The notes under the pieces were generated by a model. The model saw only the letters and a list, made by a program, of their open reading frames with translations. It had not been told where the DNA came from and did not search any database. Position numbers and translations under genes: made by a program. A stretch of DNA of 11,080 nucleotides. It comes from Chloroflexota bacterium (GTDB lineage: Bacteria > Chloroflexota > Dehalococcoidia > SM23-28-2 > RBG-16-64-32). Of this stretch, positions 1 to 5,774 are shown in pieces (position 1 is the stretch's first letter; the number at the start of each line of letters is the position of its first letter). Where the stretch lies: contig JADFNQ010000022.1 of NCBI GenBank assembly GCA_022563285.1, forward strand, positions 1 to 11,080, written 5' to 3'.

Positions 1-1385
1 GGGTCGTTGGTGGTGTCCTGGGCCCGCGGGTCCCACTCGGGGTTGGGGTCCTTCCAGCAGACGTCCAGGGGGTTCTCGATGCCGTCGCCGTCGAAGTCTC
101 GCTGGCTGGCGGCGAAGACGACGAAGTTGTAGGTGCCGGCGGCCGAGGGGTTCTGGCGCACGGCGCAGGACGCCTCGTTGGTGTCCGTGTCACAGCCGTC
201 CGGGTCGGGGATGAAGCCGGTCTCGGAGTAGCTACCCACCTGGGGGCAGCCGTCGTTGACGGTGGAGTCGTCGCCGTCGTCGCTGATGTTGTTGTCGCAC
301 TCGGCGCCGGACTCGGCGATCTGGTTCACCTGGGGGCAGCCGTCGTTCACCTTGTCGTCGTCGCTCAGGCCCTCTATGCCGTCGTCGTTCAAGTTGTTGT
401 CGCAGGGGAAGAAGGGGGCGCCGAGGGTGGCGCTACGGCCCAGTTGCGGGCCTGCTGGACAGCCGGGCAGGATGGGGTTCTGGGGGGGAGTGCAGGGGTT
501 GTTGCGGCTGTCGCCGAAGATGACGGTGCCGCTGTCCAGAGGGGAGCAGAAGTCCGTGATGGGGCTGGGGTTGAAGGGCGCCGTGGGGTCGTTGAGGATG
601 GTGATGGACGGATAGCCCAGGTTGGGGTGGAAGGGCAGCAGCTCCGGGGGCAGATTGGAGCTGGGTAGGTCCAGCCCGGTCTTGTCAAAGATCACGAACT
701 GGAGGCTGATCCAGTTTCCCTGGATGAGGCTGAAGCCGCCCAGGCGGGCGATAGGCGTGATGTTTTGGAAAGTGTCAGGGTGGTTGAGGAAGGAGGGGTA
801 CTTGTCGATGCCGTCGAAGACGCCGTTGTTGTTGGTGTCGGCGGCCAGGGGCGTCATCACCCCTTCCTTTTTCGTGGTGTTGGCCGGCAGGGGAGCGATG
901 GTGTCGTTGATGTCTACGCTGGCGTTCATCAGGGTGAAGGCGACGTCGATGGCGAGGTTGCAGCGTTGGTTGAGGAGCCCTAACACGACCCTGGAGGTCA
1001 GCCGCGCCACCACAGCGCCGATGGGCATGTCCGAGGCGCTGGCCACGAACCAGTCCGGCGGTGTGAAGGCGACTATGCCGCCGAAGTTGGAGTCCTTCGC
1101 GCCGCCGTTCTCGCAGAGGCTGCCCGCAAGAGTCTTGCCCACGCAGAAGGCGGCGCGGATGTCGGTGACGGCGCCGGGGCTGCTATCGCCGTTGCATGAG
1201 GACGCCGGTAGGGTACCGTGGAGTCCGCCAGGGTCGTCCGCGAAGTTCTCCAGGCAGGCCAAGCCCTTGGGCGAAAAGGGCGGGGGGCCCGCCATCGCGT
1301 CTTGGGCGGCCACAAAGAGGAGCAGGGCGGAAATGATGATGAGGGCGGTGATGCCGGGGATAGGTAGCCTACGGGCTCCAATCAT
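1..1385 (-). CDS. Secreted protein with thrombospondin type 3-like calcium-binding repeats (C-terminus beyond window)
   Basis: An open frame runs from ATG at 1385 without a stop to the window edge, giving 461 visible codons. Residues 1-32 form a signal peptide: Arg-rich start, hydrophobic core at about 11-27, and an A-M-A/G cleavage site after residue 32. The mature part has Asp/Asn-rich loops typical of TSP3 or EF-hand-like calcium sites: DTNNNGVFDGID at 183-194, DNNLNDDG from 329, DNNISDDG from 364 and DFDGDGIENPLD from 430. Cys residues near these loops (328, 350, 363, 380, 443) could form disulfides. A start at 1385 is favoured by AAGGAG at 1394-1399, 8 bases upstream, and by the promoter at 1448-1475. 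The role is unknown; an exported, calcium-stabilised surface or matrix protein is inferred. The middle part (about 34-320) resembles no family I recognise. Confidence 0.85.
   Translation of the reverse strand, partial: MIGARRLPIPGITALIIISALLLFVAAQDAMAGPPPFSPKGLACLENFADDPGGLHGTLPASSCNGDSSPGAVTDIRAAFCVGKTLAGSLCENGGAKDSNFGGIVAFTPPDWFVASASDMPIGAVVARLTSRVVLGLLNQRCNLAIDVAFTLMNASVDINDTIAPLPANTTKKEGVMTPLAADTNNNGVFDGIDKYPSFLNHPDTFQNITPIARLGGFSLIQGNWISLQFVIFDKTGLDLPSSNLPPELLPFHPNLGYPSITILNDPTAPFNPSPITDFCSPLDSGTVIFGDSRNNPCTPPQNPILPGCPAGPQLGRSATLGAPFFPCDNNLNDDGIEGLSDDDKVNDGCPQVNQIAESGAECDNNISDDGDDSTVNDGCPQVGSYSETGFIPDPDGCDTDTNEASCAVRQNPSAAGTYNFVVFAASQRDFDGDGIENPLDVCWKDPNPEWDPRAQDTTND
237..347. repeat. 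Two direct 21-bp repeats, 90 bp apart, inside the secreted protein gene
   Basis: The same 21 bases, starting CACCTGGGGGC on the plus strand, occur at 237-257 and 327-347. On the coding (minus) strand they encode the repeated peptide NDGCPQV, whose Cys falls at residues 350 and 380. The 30-residue period marks a recent in-frame duplication of a calcium-binding module; the sequence between the copies has diverged. Confidence 0.8.
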
Positions 1386-1447
1386 GGCGATATCTCCTTC
1401 AATAGGGCGGGGATTGCCGCAAGGGGTGCCGCACCACAGTCATGCGT

Positions 1448-1475
1448 ATAATACTTATTCTGGCTCCTATGTCAA
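1448..1475 (-). promoter_or_regulatory. Sigma70-type promoter of the secreted TSP3-like gene
   Basis: On the minus strand there is a perfect -35 TTGACA (1475-1470), a 16-base spacer and a -10 TATTAT (1453-1448), which differs from consensus in one base. Transcription would start near 1441, leaving a leader of about 55 bases before the ATG at 1385. The Shine-Dalgarno AAGGAG lies at 1394-1399. Confidence 0.65.
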
Positions 1476-1517
1476 GTACGGGAAGCTATCTTTGGGTTGT
1501 GAGACTCCGCAGGCGGA

Positions 1518-1559
1518 GGGCGTCCCCGGCGAGGGTTCTCCTCCTCTCCGAGGACGCCC
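1518..1559. terminator. Stem-loop after the LPxAG surface-protein gene, possible terminator
   Basis: Perfect 8-bp arms GGGCGTCC (1518-1525) and GGACGCCC (1552-1559) enclose a 26-base loop that can pair further. It lies 24 bases past the stop of the minus-strand gene ending at 1584. There is no U-tract on either side, so it may be a Rho-dependent site or an mRNA-stabilising hairpin rather than an intrinsic terminator. Confidence 0.35.
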
Positions 1560-1583
1560 CTTAGGTGTGTCCAAGCGGGTCTC

Positions 1584-2375
1584 CTAGAGGCTGCTCTGTG
1601 ACCTCCGCCTCATAGCGTAGCCGGAGGCGGCAATGAAACCGAGGATGGCGATAGCGGCTACGTAAGTGGCCAGCCCGGCGCTGCCCTCAGTCGGTGGGCC
1701 GCCGGCTGTGGGTAGCTGTGCGGCGCCGGCCACGGTGGGAGTTGGCGTGGCCGTGGCCGTGGGTGTGGGCGTGGGTGTGGGCGTGGGCGTGGGCGGGAAG
1801 CTGGGGCCGCAGCCTTCGGCACTCACGCCGTTGACCTGCAGTCCGAGGAGCTCGAGGCCGGTGCCGTCTGGGGCGTCATTATCATCGCTTGGATCGTTGT
1901 ACTGGAAGCCCAGCACAACGTCGTCCGAGCAAGATGTATGGATGCCAATGTCGAACGTATCATCGCCCGCCGATAGGCGCAGGGTTAGCGTTCCGCCGGG
2001 GAACAAGTGCTCTGATCCACTGTCGCTGCAGACCGCGAACGTGTCACCCACCCCAATGCCGCTAAGAAGACTGTGGTTACTATCCGGAGCCGTGGAGCAG
2101 CTGGTGTCGGCATCGAGGTGGCCTTGACCTTTGTTGGTTTGGCTAGGGTCATTGTGGGTAGTGAGCTGGATGTTGTTGACAGTGGCGGGGAAGGAGCCAC
2201 CACCTAGATACTCTAGCACCAGCCGAGAGACTCTCAGCCCTGGGTTCGCGGCGCTTGCCGGGTTGCTAGGATGACCGCCGGCCAGCAGCGCAGCCGCAAC
2301 TACGGCACCGATCGCGAGAGCGGCAGCGATGAGAACGAGGACGCCGGTTGGAATCCTCTGCTCCGCCATGTTCAT
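1584..2375 (-). CDS. Cell-surface protein with Pro-Thr linker and LPxAG-type C-terminal anchor
   Basis: This 263-residue protein begins with a hydrophobic segment (about 11-32) that is a signal peptide or membrane anchor. A Ser/Asp/Gly-rich ectodomain follows (about 45-190), with Cys at 93, 116, 149 and 189. Next comes a Pro-Thr repeat (195-214), then LPTAGG at 221-226, a hydrophobic helix (about 235-252) and an Arg-Arg-Arg tail at 256-258. Motif, helix and basic tail in this order form a cell-wall sorting signal; the motif is LPxAG rather than classical LPxTG. The ectodomain matches no family I can name. A GTG at 2378 is also in frame, but AGGAGG at 2383-2388 sits 7 bases from the ATG at 2375, so that start is preferred. 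It is probably displayed on the cell surface by a sortase, or simply held by its two helices. Confidence 0.85.
   Translation of the reverse strand: MNMAEQRIPTGVLVLIAAALAIGAVVAAALLAGGHPSNPASAANPGLRVSRLVLEYLGGGSFPATVNNIQLTTHNDPSQTNKGQGHLDADTSCSTAPDSNHSLLSGIGVGDTFAVCSDSGSEHLFPGGTLTLRLSAGDDTFDIGIHTSCSDDVVLGFQYNDPSDDNDAPDGTGLELLGLQVNGVSAEGCGPSFPPTPTPTPTPTPTATATPTPTVAGAAQLPTAGGPPTEGSAGLATYVAAIAILGFIAASGYAMRRRSQSSL
1747..1794. repeat. Short-period repeat encoding the Pro-Thr linker
   Basis: Plus-strand units GTGGGC, GTGGGT and GTGGCC follow each other in tandem with a 6-bp period. On the minus strand they encode the alternating Pro-Thr and Ala-Thr linker. Such tracts expand and contract by replication slippage in whole codon pairs, which would change linker length without breaking the frame. 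Confidence 0.75.
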
Positions 2376-2452
2376 CACTCATCCTCCTGGGCTTTGGGCA
2401 ACCGGATGTCGGGTTAGACGGCCCTTAGATAGCGGAATCGATGACTTTGCGT

Positions 2453-2458
2453 ATTATA
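2453..2458 (-). promoter_or_regulatory. -10 element of the LPxAG surface-protein gene
   Basis: The minus strand carries a perfect TATAAT at 2458-2453, followed by ACGCA exactly as in the promoter of the downstream TSP3-like gene. The best -35 (TAGCCT, 16 bases away) is poor, so activation or another sigma factor is possible. The plus strand of the same palindromic AT-rich patch (GTATTATAC, 2451-2459) may also serve the divergent pirin gene. Confidence 0.5.
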
Positions 2459-2493
2459 CACTAATGGGGCCGATAGGCTAGAGGAAGGGCGCG

Positions 2494-3192
2494 ATGATCG
2501 AGGTTCGGCGGAAGAACGAGATCTACCACAAGGAGGGCGGCTGGTTCGCGGCGAACTGGCACTTCTCCTTCGACGAGTACTACGACCCCCAGAACATGGG
2601 CTTCGGCACCCTGCGCGTGTTCAACGACGACACACTCCGCCCGGGCGTCGCCTGGCCGATGCACCCGCACCGGGACATCGAGGGGCTGACGTACGTGGTG
2701 GAGGGGACGTTCGAGCATAGCGACAGCGAGGGCAACGGCGGCGTGCTGCCCGCGGGCTCCGTGCAGCGGGCCACGCTGGGGTCGGGGATGATGCATTCGG
2801 AGATGAACCACTCCAAGACGGAGCCGATGCGGTTCATCCAGATGTGGATCATGCCCCGGGAACGGGGGTTGCCGCCATCGGTGGAGCAGAAGGTGTTCAC
2901 GCCGGAAGACCGCACGAACGTGCTGCTGCCCGCCATCTCGCCGGACGGCGCCCTCGGCGTCAGTGTACACCAGGATGCGTGGGTATACGTCTCGCGTCTG
3001 GAGGCAGGGCGCTCGCTGGAGCACGAGTTCGCGCCCGGCTTTGGGGCCTACTTCTTCCTGATCGAGGGGGAGGTGAGCCTGCACGGCGAGCGCCTGACCA
3101 CGGGGGATGCCGCCCGCGTCCGGGACGAAAAACGGCTGGCGATAGAGGCTTGCCAGCCGTCGGAGCTGATTATGGTGGAGGTGTGGCTCTAG
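2494..3192 (+). CDS. Pirin family protein (bicupin)
   Basis: This 232-residue protein has the full pirin N-terminal cupin. The metal ligands are visible: His57 and His59 in HPHRDIEGLTYVVEG, then His101 and Glu103 in GSGMMHSEMNH. The C-terminal cupin (about 130-232) is degenerate, as is usual for the family. Pirins bind Fe or another metal in the cytoplasm. Some family members (E. coli YhhW) have quercetin 2,3-dioxygenase activity and others act as redox-sensing transcription cofactors; the sequence alone does not say which applies here. The ATG at 2494 follows GAGGAAGG (2481-2488) with 5 bases between. It is divergent from the surface-protein gene and convergent with the DUF1059 gene, overlapping it by 4 bases. 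Confidence 0.92.
   Translation: MIEVRRKNEIYHKEGGWFAANWHFSFDEYYDPQNMGFGTLRVFNDDTLRPGVAWPMHPHRDIEGLTYVVEGTFEHSDSEGNGGVLPAGSVQRATLGSGMMHSEMNHSKTEPMRFIQMWIMPRERGLPPSVEQKVFTPEDRTNVLLPAISPDGALGVSVHQDAWVYVSRLEAGRSLEHEFAPGFGAYFFLIEGEVSLHGERLTTGDAARVRDEKRLAIEACQPSELIMVEVWL
3128..3159 (-). terminator. Intrinsic terminator of the DUF1059 gene, inside the pirin CDS
   Basis: Read on the minus strand, CGGCTGGC (3159-3152), an 11-base loop and GCCAGCCG (3140-3133) form a perfect 8-bp GC-rich stem, followed at once by five T (3132-3128). This is the standard intrinsic terminator layout. It sits about 30 bases past the stop of the minus-strand gene ending at 3189, within the last codons of the convergent pirin gene. 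Confidence 0.65.
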
Positions 3193-3377
3193 GCCGTAAC
3201 TTCGTCCTCGATATTCGCCTTGATCTGCTCCAGCAGCTCAGGGGTGACATCTACGATGCCATGCTCCCTGGCGTGGACCTCAGCGTTCTTGAGGAGCTCC
3301 TCTTCCGTCTCGCCGCGCACGACGTGGGTGCAGCCGCTGGCCGGGTTCACTTTGTTGCAGTCTATTATCTTGCCCAT
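3189..3377 (-). CDS. DUF1059 family small protein (predicted small metal-binding protein)
   Basis: This 62-residue protein begins MGKIIDCNKVNPASGCTHVV and continues with an acidic helical part containing EEELLKNAEVHAREHGI, the signature of DUF1059. Cys7 and Cys16 with His18, His40 and His44 could bind metal; this role is predicted for the family but no biochemical function is established. An in-frame ATG lies 6 codons further upstream at 3395, but AGGAGGT at 3384-3390 lies downstream of it and exactly 6 bases before the ATG at 3377, which decides the start. Its own promoter (3421-3449) and terminator (3128-3159) make it a single-gene unit. The stop TAG shares the CTAG palindrome (3189-3192) with the pirin stop. 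Confidence 0.9.
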   Translation of the reverse strand: MGKIIDCNKVNPASGCTHVVRGETEEELLKNAEVHAREHGIVDVTPELLEQIKANIEDEVTA

Positions 3378-3420
3378 AGGGTGACCTCCTGGCATTGTTG
3401 AGTTTGTCTGTGCATAATGT

Positions 3421-3449
3421 AGGATAATCGCTTATGGGTATGCAGTCAA
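3421..3449 (-). promoter_or_regulatory. Promoter of the DUF1059 gene
   Basis: On the minus strand TTGACT (3449-3444) and TATCCT (3426-3421) are separated by 17 bases; they match the sigma70 hexamers at five and four positions. The site lies just past the end of the upstream quinone reductase gene, so the DUF1059 gene can be expressed alone. Confidence 0.5.
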
Positions 3450-3462
3450 GCTGCGGCCGTGT

Positions 3463-4437
3463 TCACGGCACCAGCACCACCTTGCCGAAGTTCTTTCGCT
3501 CGCCCAAGTAGCGGTGCGCGGCCGCCGTTTCGGCTAGCGGGAACGTACGGTCGATCACCGTGCGCAGCTTGCCCTGCTGAAACAGGCGGAGGAGCTCCTC
3601 CATGATGGGGCCGGCGCCGCCGGCGGCGATCTCCGCTCCCAGGTAGAAGCCGGACACCGAGAGGTTCTTGAACATCAGCGTCGTGCGGGGGTCCAGGCTG
3701 TTGGTCTGGCCGGAAGAGTTGCCGACCACGCAAAGCCGCCCGTAGCGTCCCATCGCCGCCAGCGACTTCTCGAACACCTCGCCGCCCACGGACTCCAGGA
3801 CGACGTCCGCGCCGGCCGCCTCCGTGATGCGGTTCACCTCCTGCACGAAGTCCTTATCGCGATAGTTGATGGCGTGGTCGGCGCCCAGCTCCAGGCAGCG
3901 GGCGCACTTCTCGTCGCTACCGGCGGTGGTGATGACGCGGGCGCCGGCAAGCTTGGCGATCTGGATGGCGGCGACGCCGACGCCGGAGCCGCCAGCCTGG
4001 ATGAGGGCGGTCTCGTTGGCCTGGAGCCGGCACATCTTGCGGAGGGCGAGCCAGGCGGTGAGAAAGACCACCGGGATGGTGCAGCCCTCCTCGAAGCTCA
4101 TCTCGTCCGGCATCTTGTAGATCCCGGCCTCGTGGACGAGCGCCCTCTCCGCGTAGCCGCCGTCGCCCAGTTGGCCGATCACGCGATCGCCGACGGCGAG
4201 CCCCTCAACCCCTTCGCCCAGCGCCTCCACGGTGCCGGCGACCTCCCAGCCGGGGGTGAAGGGGAGGGCAGTGAGGCCACCACCGTAGGTGCCCTGGCGG
4301 CGGGCAATGTCACCGCGGTTGATGGAGGCGGCCCGCACCTTGACGACCGCCCGCCGCTGGGCGGGCTCCGGATCGGGCACGTCCTCGTAGCGGAGGACGC
4401 TCTCGTCACCGTATTCCTGGACGCGGATCGCTTTCAT
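3463..4437 (-). CDS. NADPH:quinone oxidoreductase-like medium-chain dehydrogenase/reductase
   Basis: This 324-residue cytoplasmic protein fits the zinc-independent quinone reductase branch of the medium-chain dehydrogenase/reductase superfamily. The N-terminal GroES-like catalytic domain (about 1-120) has ASINRGD at 37-43 and PGWEVAGTV at 62-70. The Rossmann domain has the nucleotide-binding loop AGGSGVG at 148-154. The Cys/His ligands of catalytic and structural zinc are missing, as expected for QOR and zeta-crystallin relatives. The likely reaction is NADPH-dependent reduction of a quinone or an enone double bond; the substrate cannot be read from sequence. AAGGAG (4444-4449) lies 6 bases from the ATG. 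The length is normal for the family. It is divergent from the radical SAM gene. Confidence 0.9.
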   Translation of the reverse strand: MKAIRVQEYGDESVLRYEDVPDPEPAQRRAVVKVRAASINRGDIARRQGTYGGGLTALPFTPGWEVAGTVEALGEGVEGLAVGDRVIGQLGDGGYAERALVHEAGIYKMPDEMSFEEGCTIPVVFLTAWLALRKMCRLQANETALIQAGGSGVGVAAIQIAKLAGARVITTAGSDEKCARCLELGADHAINYRDKDFVQEVNRITEAAGADVVLESVGGEVFEKSLAAMGRYGRLCVVGNSSGQTNSLDPRTTLMFKNLSVSGFYLGAEIAAGGAGPIMEELLRLFQQGKLRTVIDRTFPLAETAAAHRYLGERKNFGKVVLVP

Positions 4438-4476
4438 GCGTGGCTCCTTTCGGCTCTCGTCTTAAGGGCAGGGCCC

Positions 4477-4505
4477 ATCATAGGGTGCGGTGCGGCGCCG
4501 GACAA
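4477..4505 (-). promoter_or_regulatory. Promoter of the quinone reductase-like gene
   Basis: Minus-strand TTGTCC (4505-4500), a 17-base spacer and TATGAT (4482-4477) match the sigma70 hexamers at four and five positions. It lies in the 117-base divergent gap shared with the radical SAM gene. Confidence 0.45.
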
Positions 4506-4530
4506 GGGCGGCCAGGCCCGCCGCAGGGCG

Positions 4531-4536
4531 TATAAT
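4531..4536 (+). promoter_or_regulatory. -10 element of the radical SAM gene
   Basis: A perfect TATAAT lies 18 bases before the ATG at 4555. Transcription would begin around 4543-4545, leaving only about 10-12 bases of leader. There is no recognisable -35 at 16-18 bases upstream. Confidence 0.4.
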
Positions 4537-4554
4537 GAGGATGCGGGTAGAGCG

Positions 4555-5637
4555 ATGCCAAAGCTGGCCGGGAAGGCGATATCCCTGTCCGAGCGCGTCG
4601 ACAGCCTCACCAGGGAGGGTGAGCTGTACGAGCGACTCGCCGACAACAAGGTTCGTTGCTACGCCTGCGGCCACCGCTGCCTGATCCTGGAGGGTCAGCG
4701 GGGAATCTGTCAGGTGAGGTTCAACCGCGGCGGCACACTGATGGTGCCGCACAACTACGTCGGCGCACTCCAGTGCGATCCCACGGAGAAGAAGCCGTTC
4801 TTCCATGTCCTGCCGGGCTCGCAGGCGCTCACCTTCGGCATGCTGGGGTGCGATTATCACTGCGGCTACTGCCAGAACTGGCTCACTTCACAGGCGCTGC
4901 GCGACCCCGTGGCCGGTCTGGACCCGGACGAGGTGGGAGCGGCCGGCCTGGTAGCGATGGCGCAGCGCATGGGCGCCAGGGTCGTCGCCAGCTCATACAA
5001 TGAGCCGCTGATCACCAGCGAGTGGGCGCTGGAGGTGTTCAAGCGGGCGAAGCCGCAGGGGTTCGTCACCGCCTACGTCTCCAACGGCAACGGCACCCGC
5101 GAGGTGTTGGAGTACCTGCGCCCCTGGCTGGACTGCTACAAGATAGACCTGAAGTCCATGTCCGACAGGAGCTACCGCTCCCTGGGTGGGAAGCTGGAGA
5201 ACGTCCTGGAGACGGTGCGGATGGTGCACGAGATGGAGTTCTGGATGGAGATCGTGACCCTGCTGGTTCCCGGCTTCAACGACTCGGAGGAAGAGATACG
5301 GGAGGCGGCGCGGTTCCTGGCCGGGATCTCGCCGGATGTGCCCTGGCACCTGACGGCGTTCCACAAGGACTACAAGATGACGGACCCGGAGGACACGGAG
5401 CCGCGTACTCTGTTGCGGGCGGCGGAGATCGGCCGCCAGGAAGGGCTGCGCTTCGTGTACTGCGGCAACCAGCCCGGCCGGGTAGGGGACAACGAGAACA
5501 CGTTGTGCCCTAGCTGCCGGAGGCCGCTGGTGAGGCGGCTTGGCTACACCATCCTGGATTACGACCTGACGGCGGAGGGGAGCTGCCCGGACTGCGGCAC
5601 TACGATCCCCGGCATCTGGTCGGTTCCCAGTATTTGA
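4555..5637 (+). CDS. amrS: AmmeMemoRadiSam system radical SAM enzyme
   Basis: This 360-residue protein has the radical SAM signature CX3CX2C at Cys99, Cys103 and Cys106 (GCDYHCGYCQNW). Before it is a Cys-rich N-terminus with Cys35, Cys38, Cys42 and Cys52 (RCYACGHRC) typical of the AmrS/PflA-like group. After it come SYNEP (147-151), VSNGNG (175-180) and KIDLK (196-200). The C-terminus has two CX2C pairs (318/321 and 344/347) that look like a zinc ribbon. The family uses a [4Fe-4S] cluster and S-adenosylmethionine for radical chemistry; the substrate of AmrS is not established. The open frame extends far upstream, but that part is antisense to the quinone reductase gene and the family N-terminus fits the ATG at 4555. 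Neither an AMMECR1 nor a Memo gene lies next to it. There is no clear Shine-Dalgarno sequence. Confidence 0.9.
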   Translation: MPKLAGKAISLSERVDSLTREGELYERLADNKVRCYACGHRCLILEGQRGICQVRFNRGGTLMVPHNYVGALQCDPTEKKPFFHVLPGSQALTFGMLGCDYHCGYCQNWLTSQALRDPVAGLDPDEVGAAGLVAMAQRMGARVVASSYNEPLITSEWALEVFKRAKPQGFVTAYVSNGNGTREVLEYLRPWLDCYKIDLKSMSDRSYRSLGGKLENVLETVRMVHEMEFWMEIVTLLVPGFNDSEEEIREAARFLAGISPDVPWHLTAFHKDYKMTDPEDTEPRTLLRAAEIGRQEGLRFVYCGNQPGRVGDNENTLCPSCRRPLVRRLGYTILDYDLTAEGSCPDCGTTIPGIWSVPSI

Positions 5638-5678
5638 GTTGCTTCTAGCTGTCTCGCCTGCTCCCACCTTGGCCGCCC

Positions 5679-5695
5679 GGAGCGGTAGCCGCTCC
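5679..5695 (+). terminator. Stem-loop after the radical SAM gene, possible terminator
   Basis: Seven perfect base pairs, GGAGCGG and CCGCTCC, close a TAG loop 41 bases past the stop. The following bases are only moderately T-rich (TGTCGGCGTTGTCTT). A TATACT box at 5710-5715 follows and may start the korA transcript, though no -35 is visible, so this hairpin probably separates two units. Nothing else is evident in the gap 5638-5774. Confidence 0.45.
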
Positions 5696-5774
5696 TGTCG
5701 GCGTTGTCTTATACTGGTATTGGCGTTCCGGCTCCACATATGCTCCCTTTTCAGGCTAAGAGGAGGTGCGAACG

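Noticed and set aside
622..1587. Plus-strand open frame of 321 codons
   Set aside because: It lies antisense to the secreted TSP3-like gene, which has a signal peptide, Shine-Dalgarno, promoter and clear calcium-binding repeats. The plus frame has no recognisable domain or ribosome site.
1747..1794. CRISPR-like or regulatory tandem repeat
   Set aside because: The 6-bp units have no spacers and are explained by the Pro-Thr linker of the surface protein.
2461..3084. Minus-strand open frame of 207 codons
   Set aside because: It is antisense to the pirin gene with its four metal ligands; it is His/Arg/Pro-rich with no domain.
3874..4554. 227-codon upstream extension of the radical SAM frame
   Set aside because: The extension is antisense to most of the quinone reductase gene, is unlike any AmrS N-terminus and crosses the divergent promoter region. 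The ATG at 4555 fits the family.
4993..5739. Minus-strand open frame of 248 codons
   Set aside because: It is a shadow of the radical SAM gene: Arg/Pro/Ala/His-rich composition typical of antisense reading of GC-rich coding DNA, with no motif.
5766..5774. GTG start for korA
   Set aside because: The GTG overlaps the Shine-Dalgarno AGGAGGT, leaving no space for initiation; the ATG at 5775 has normal spacing.
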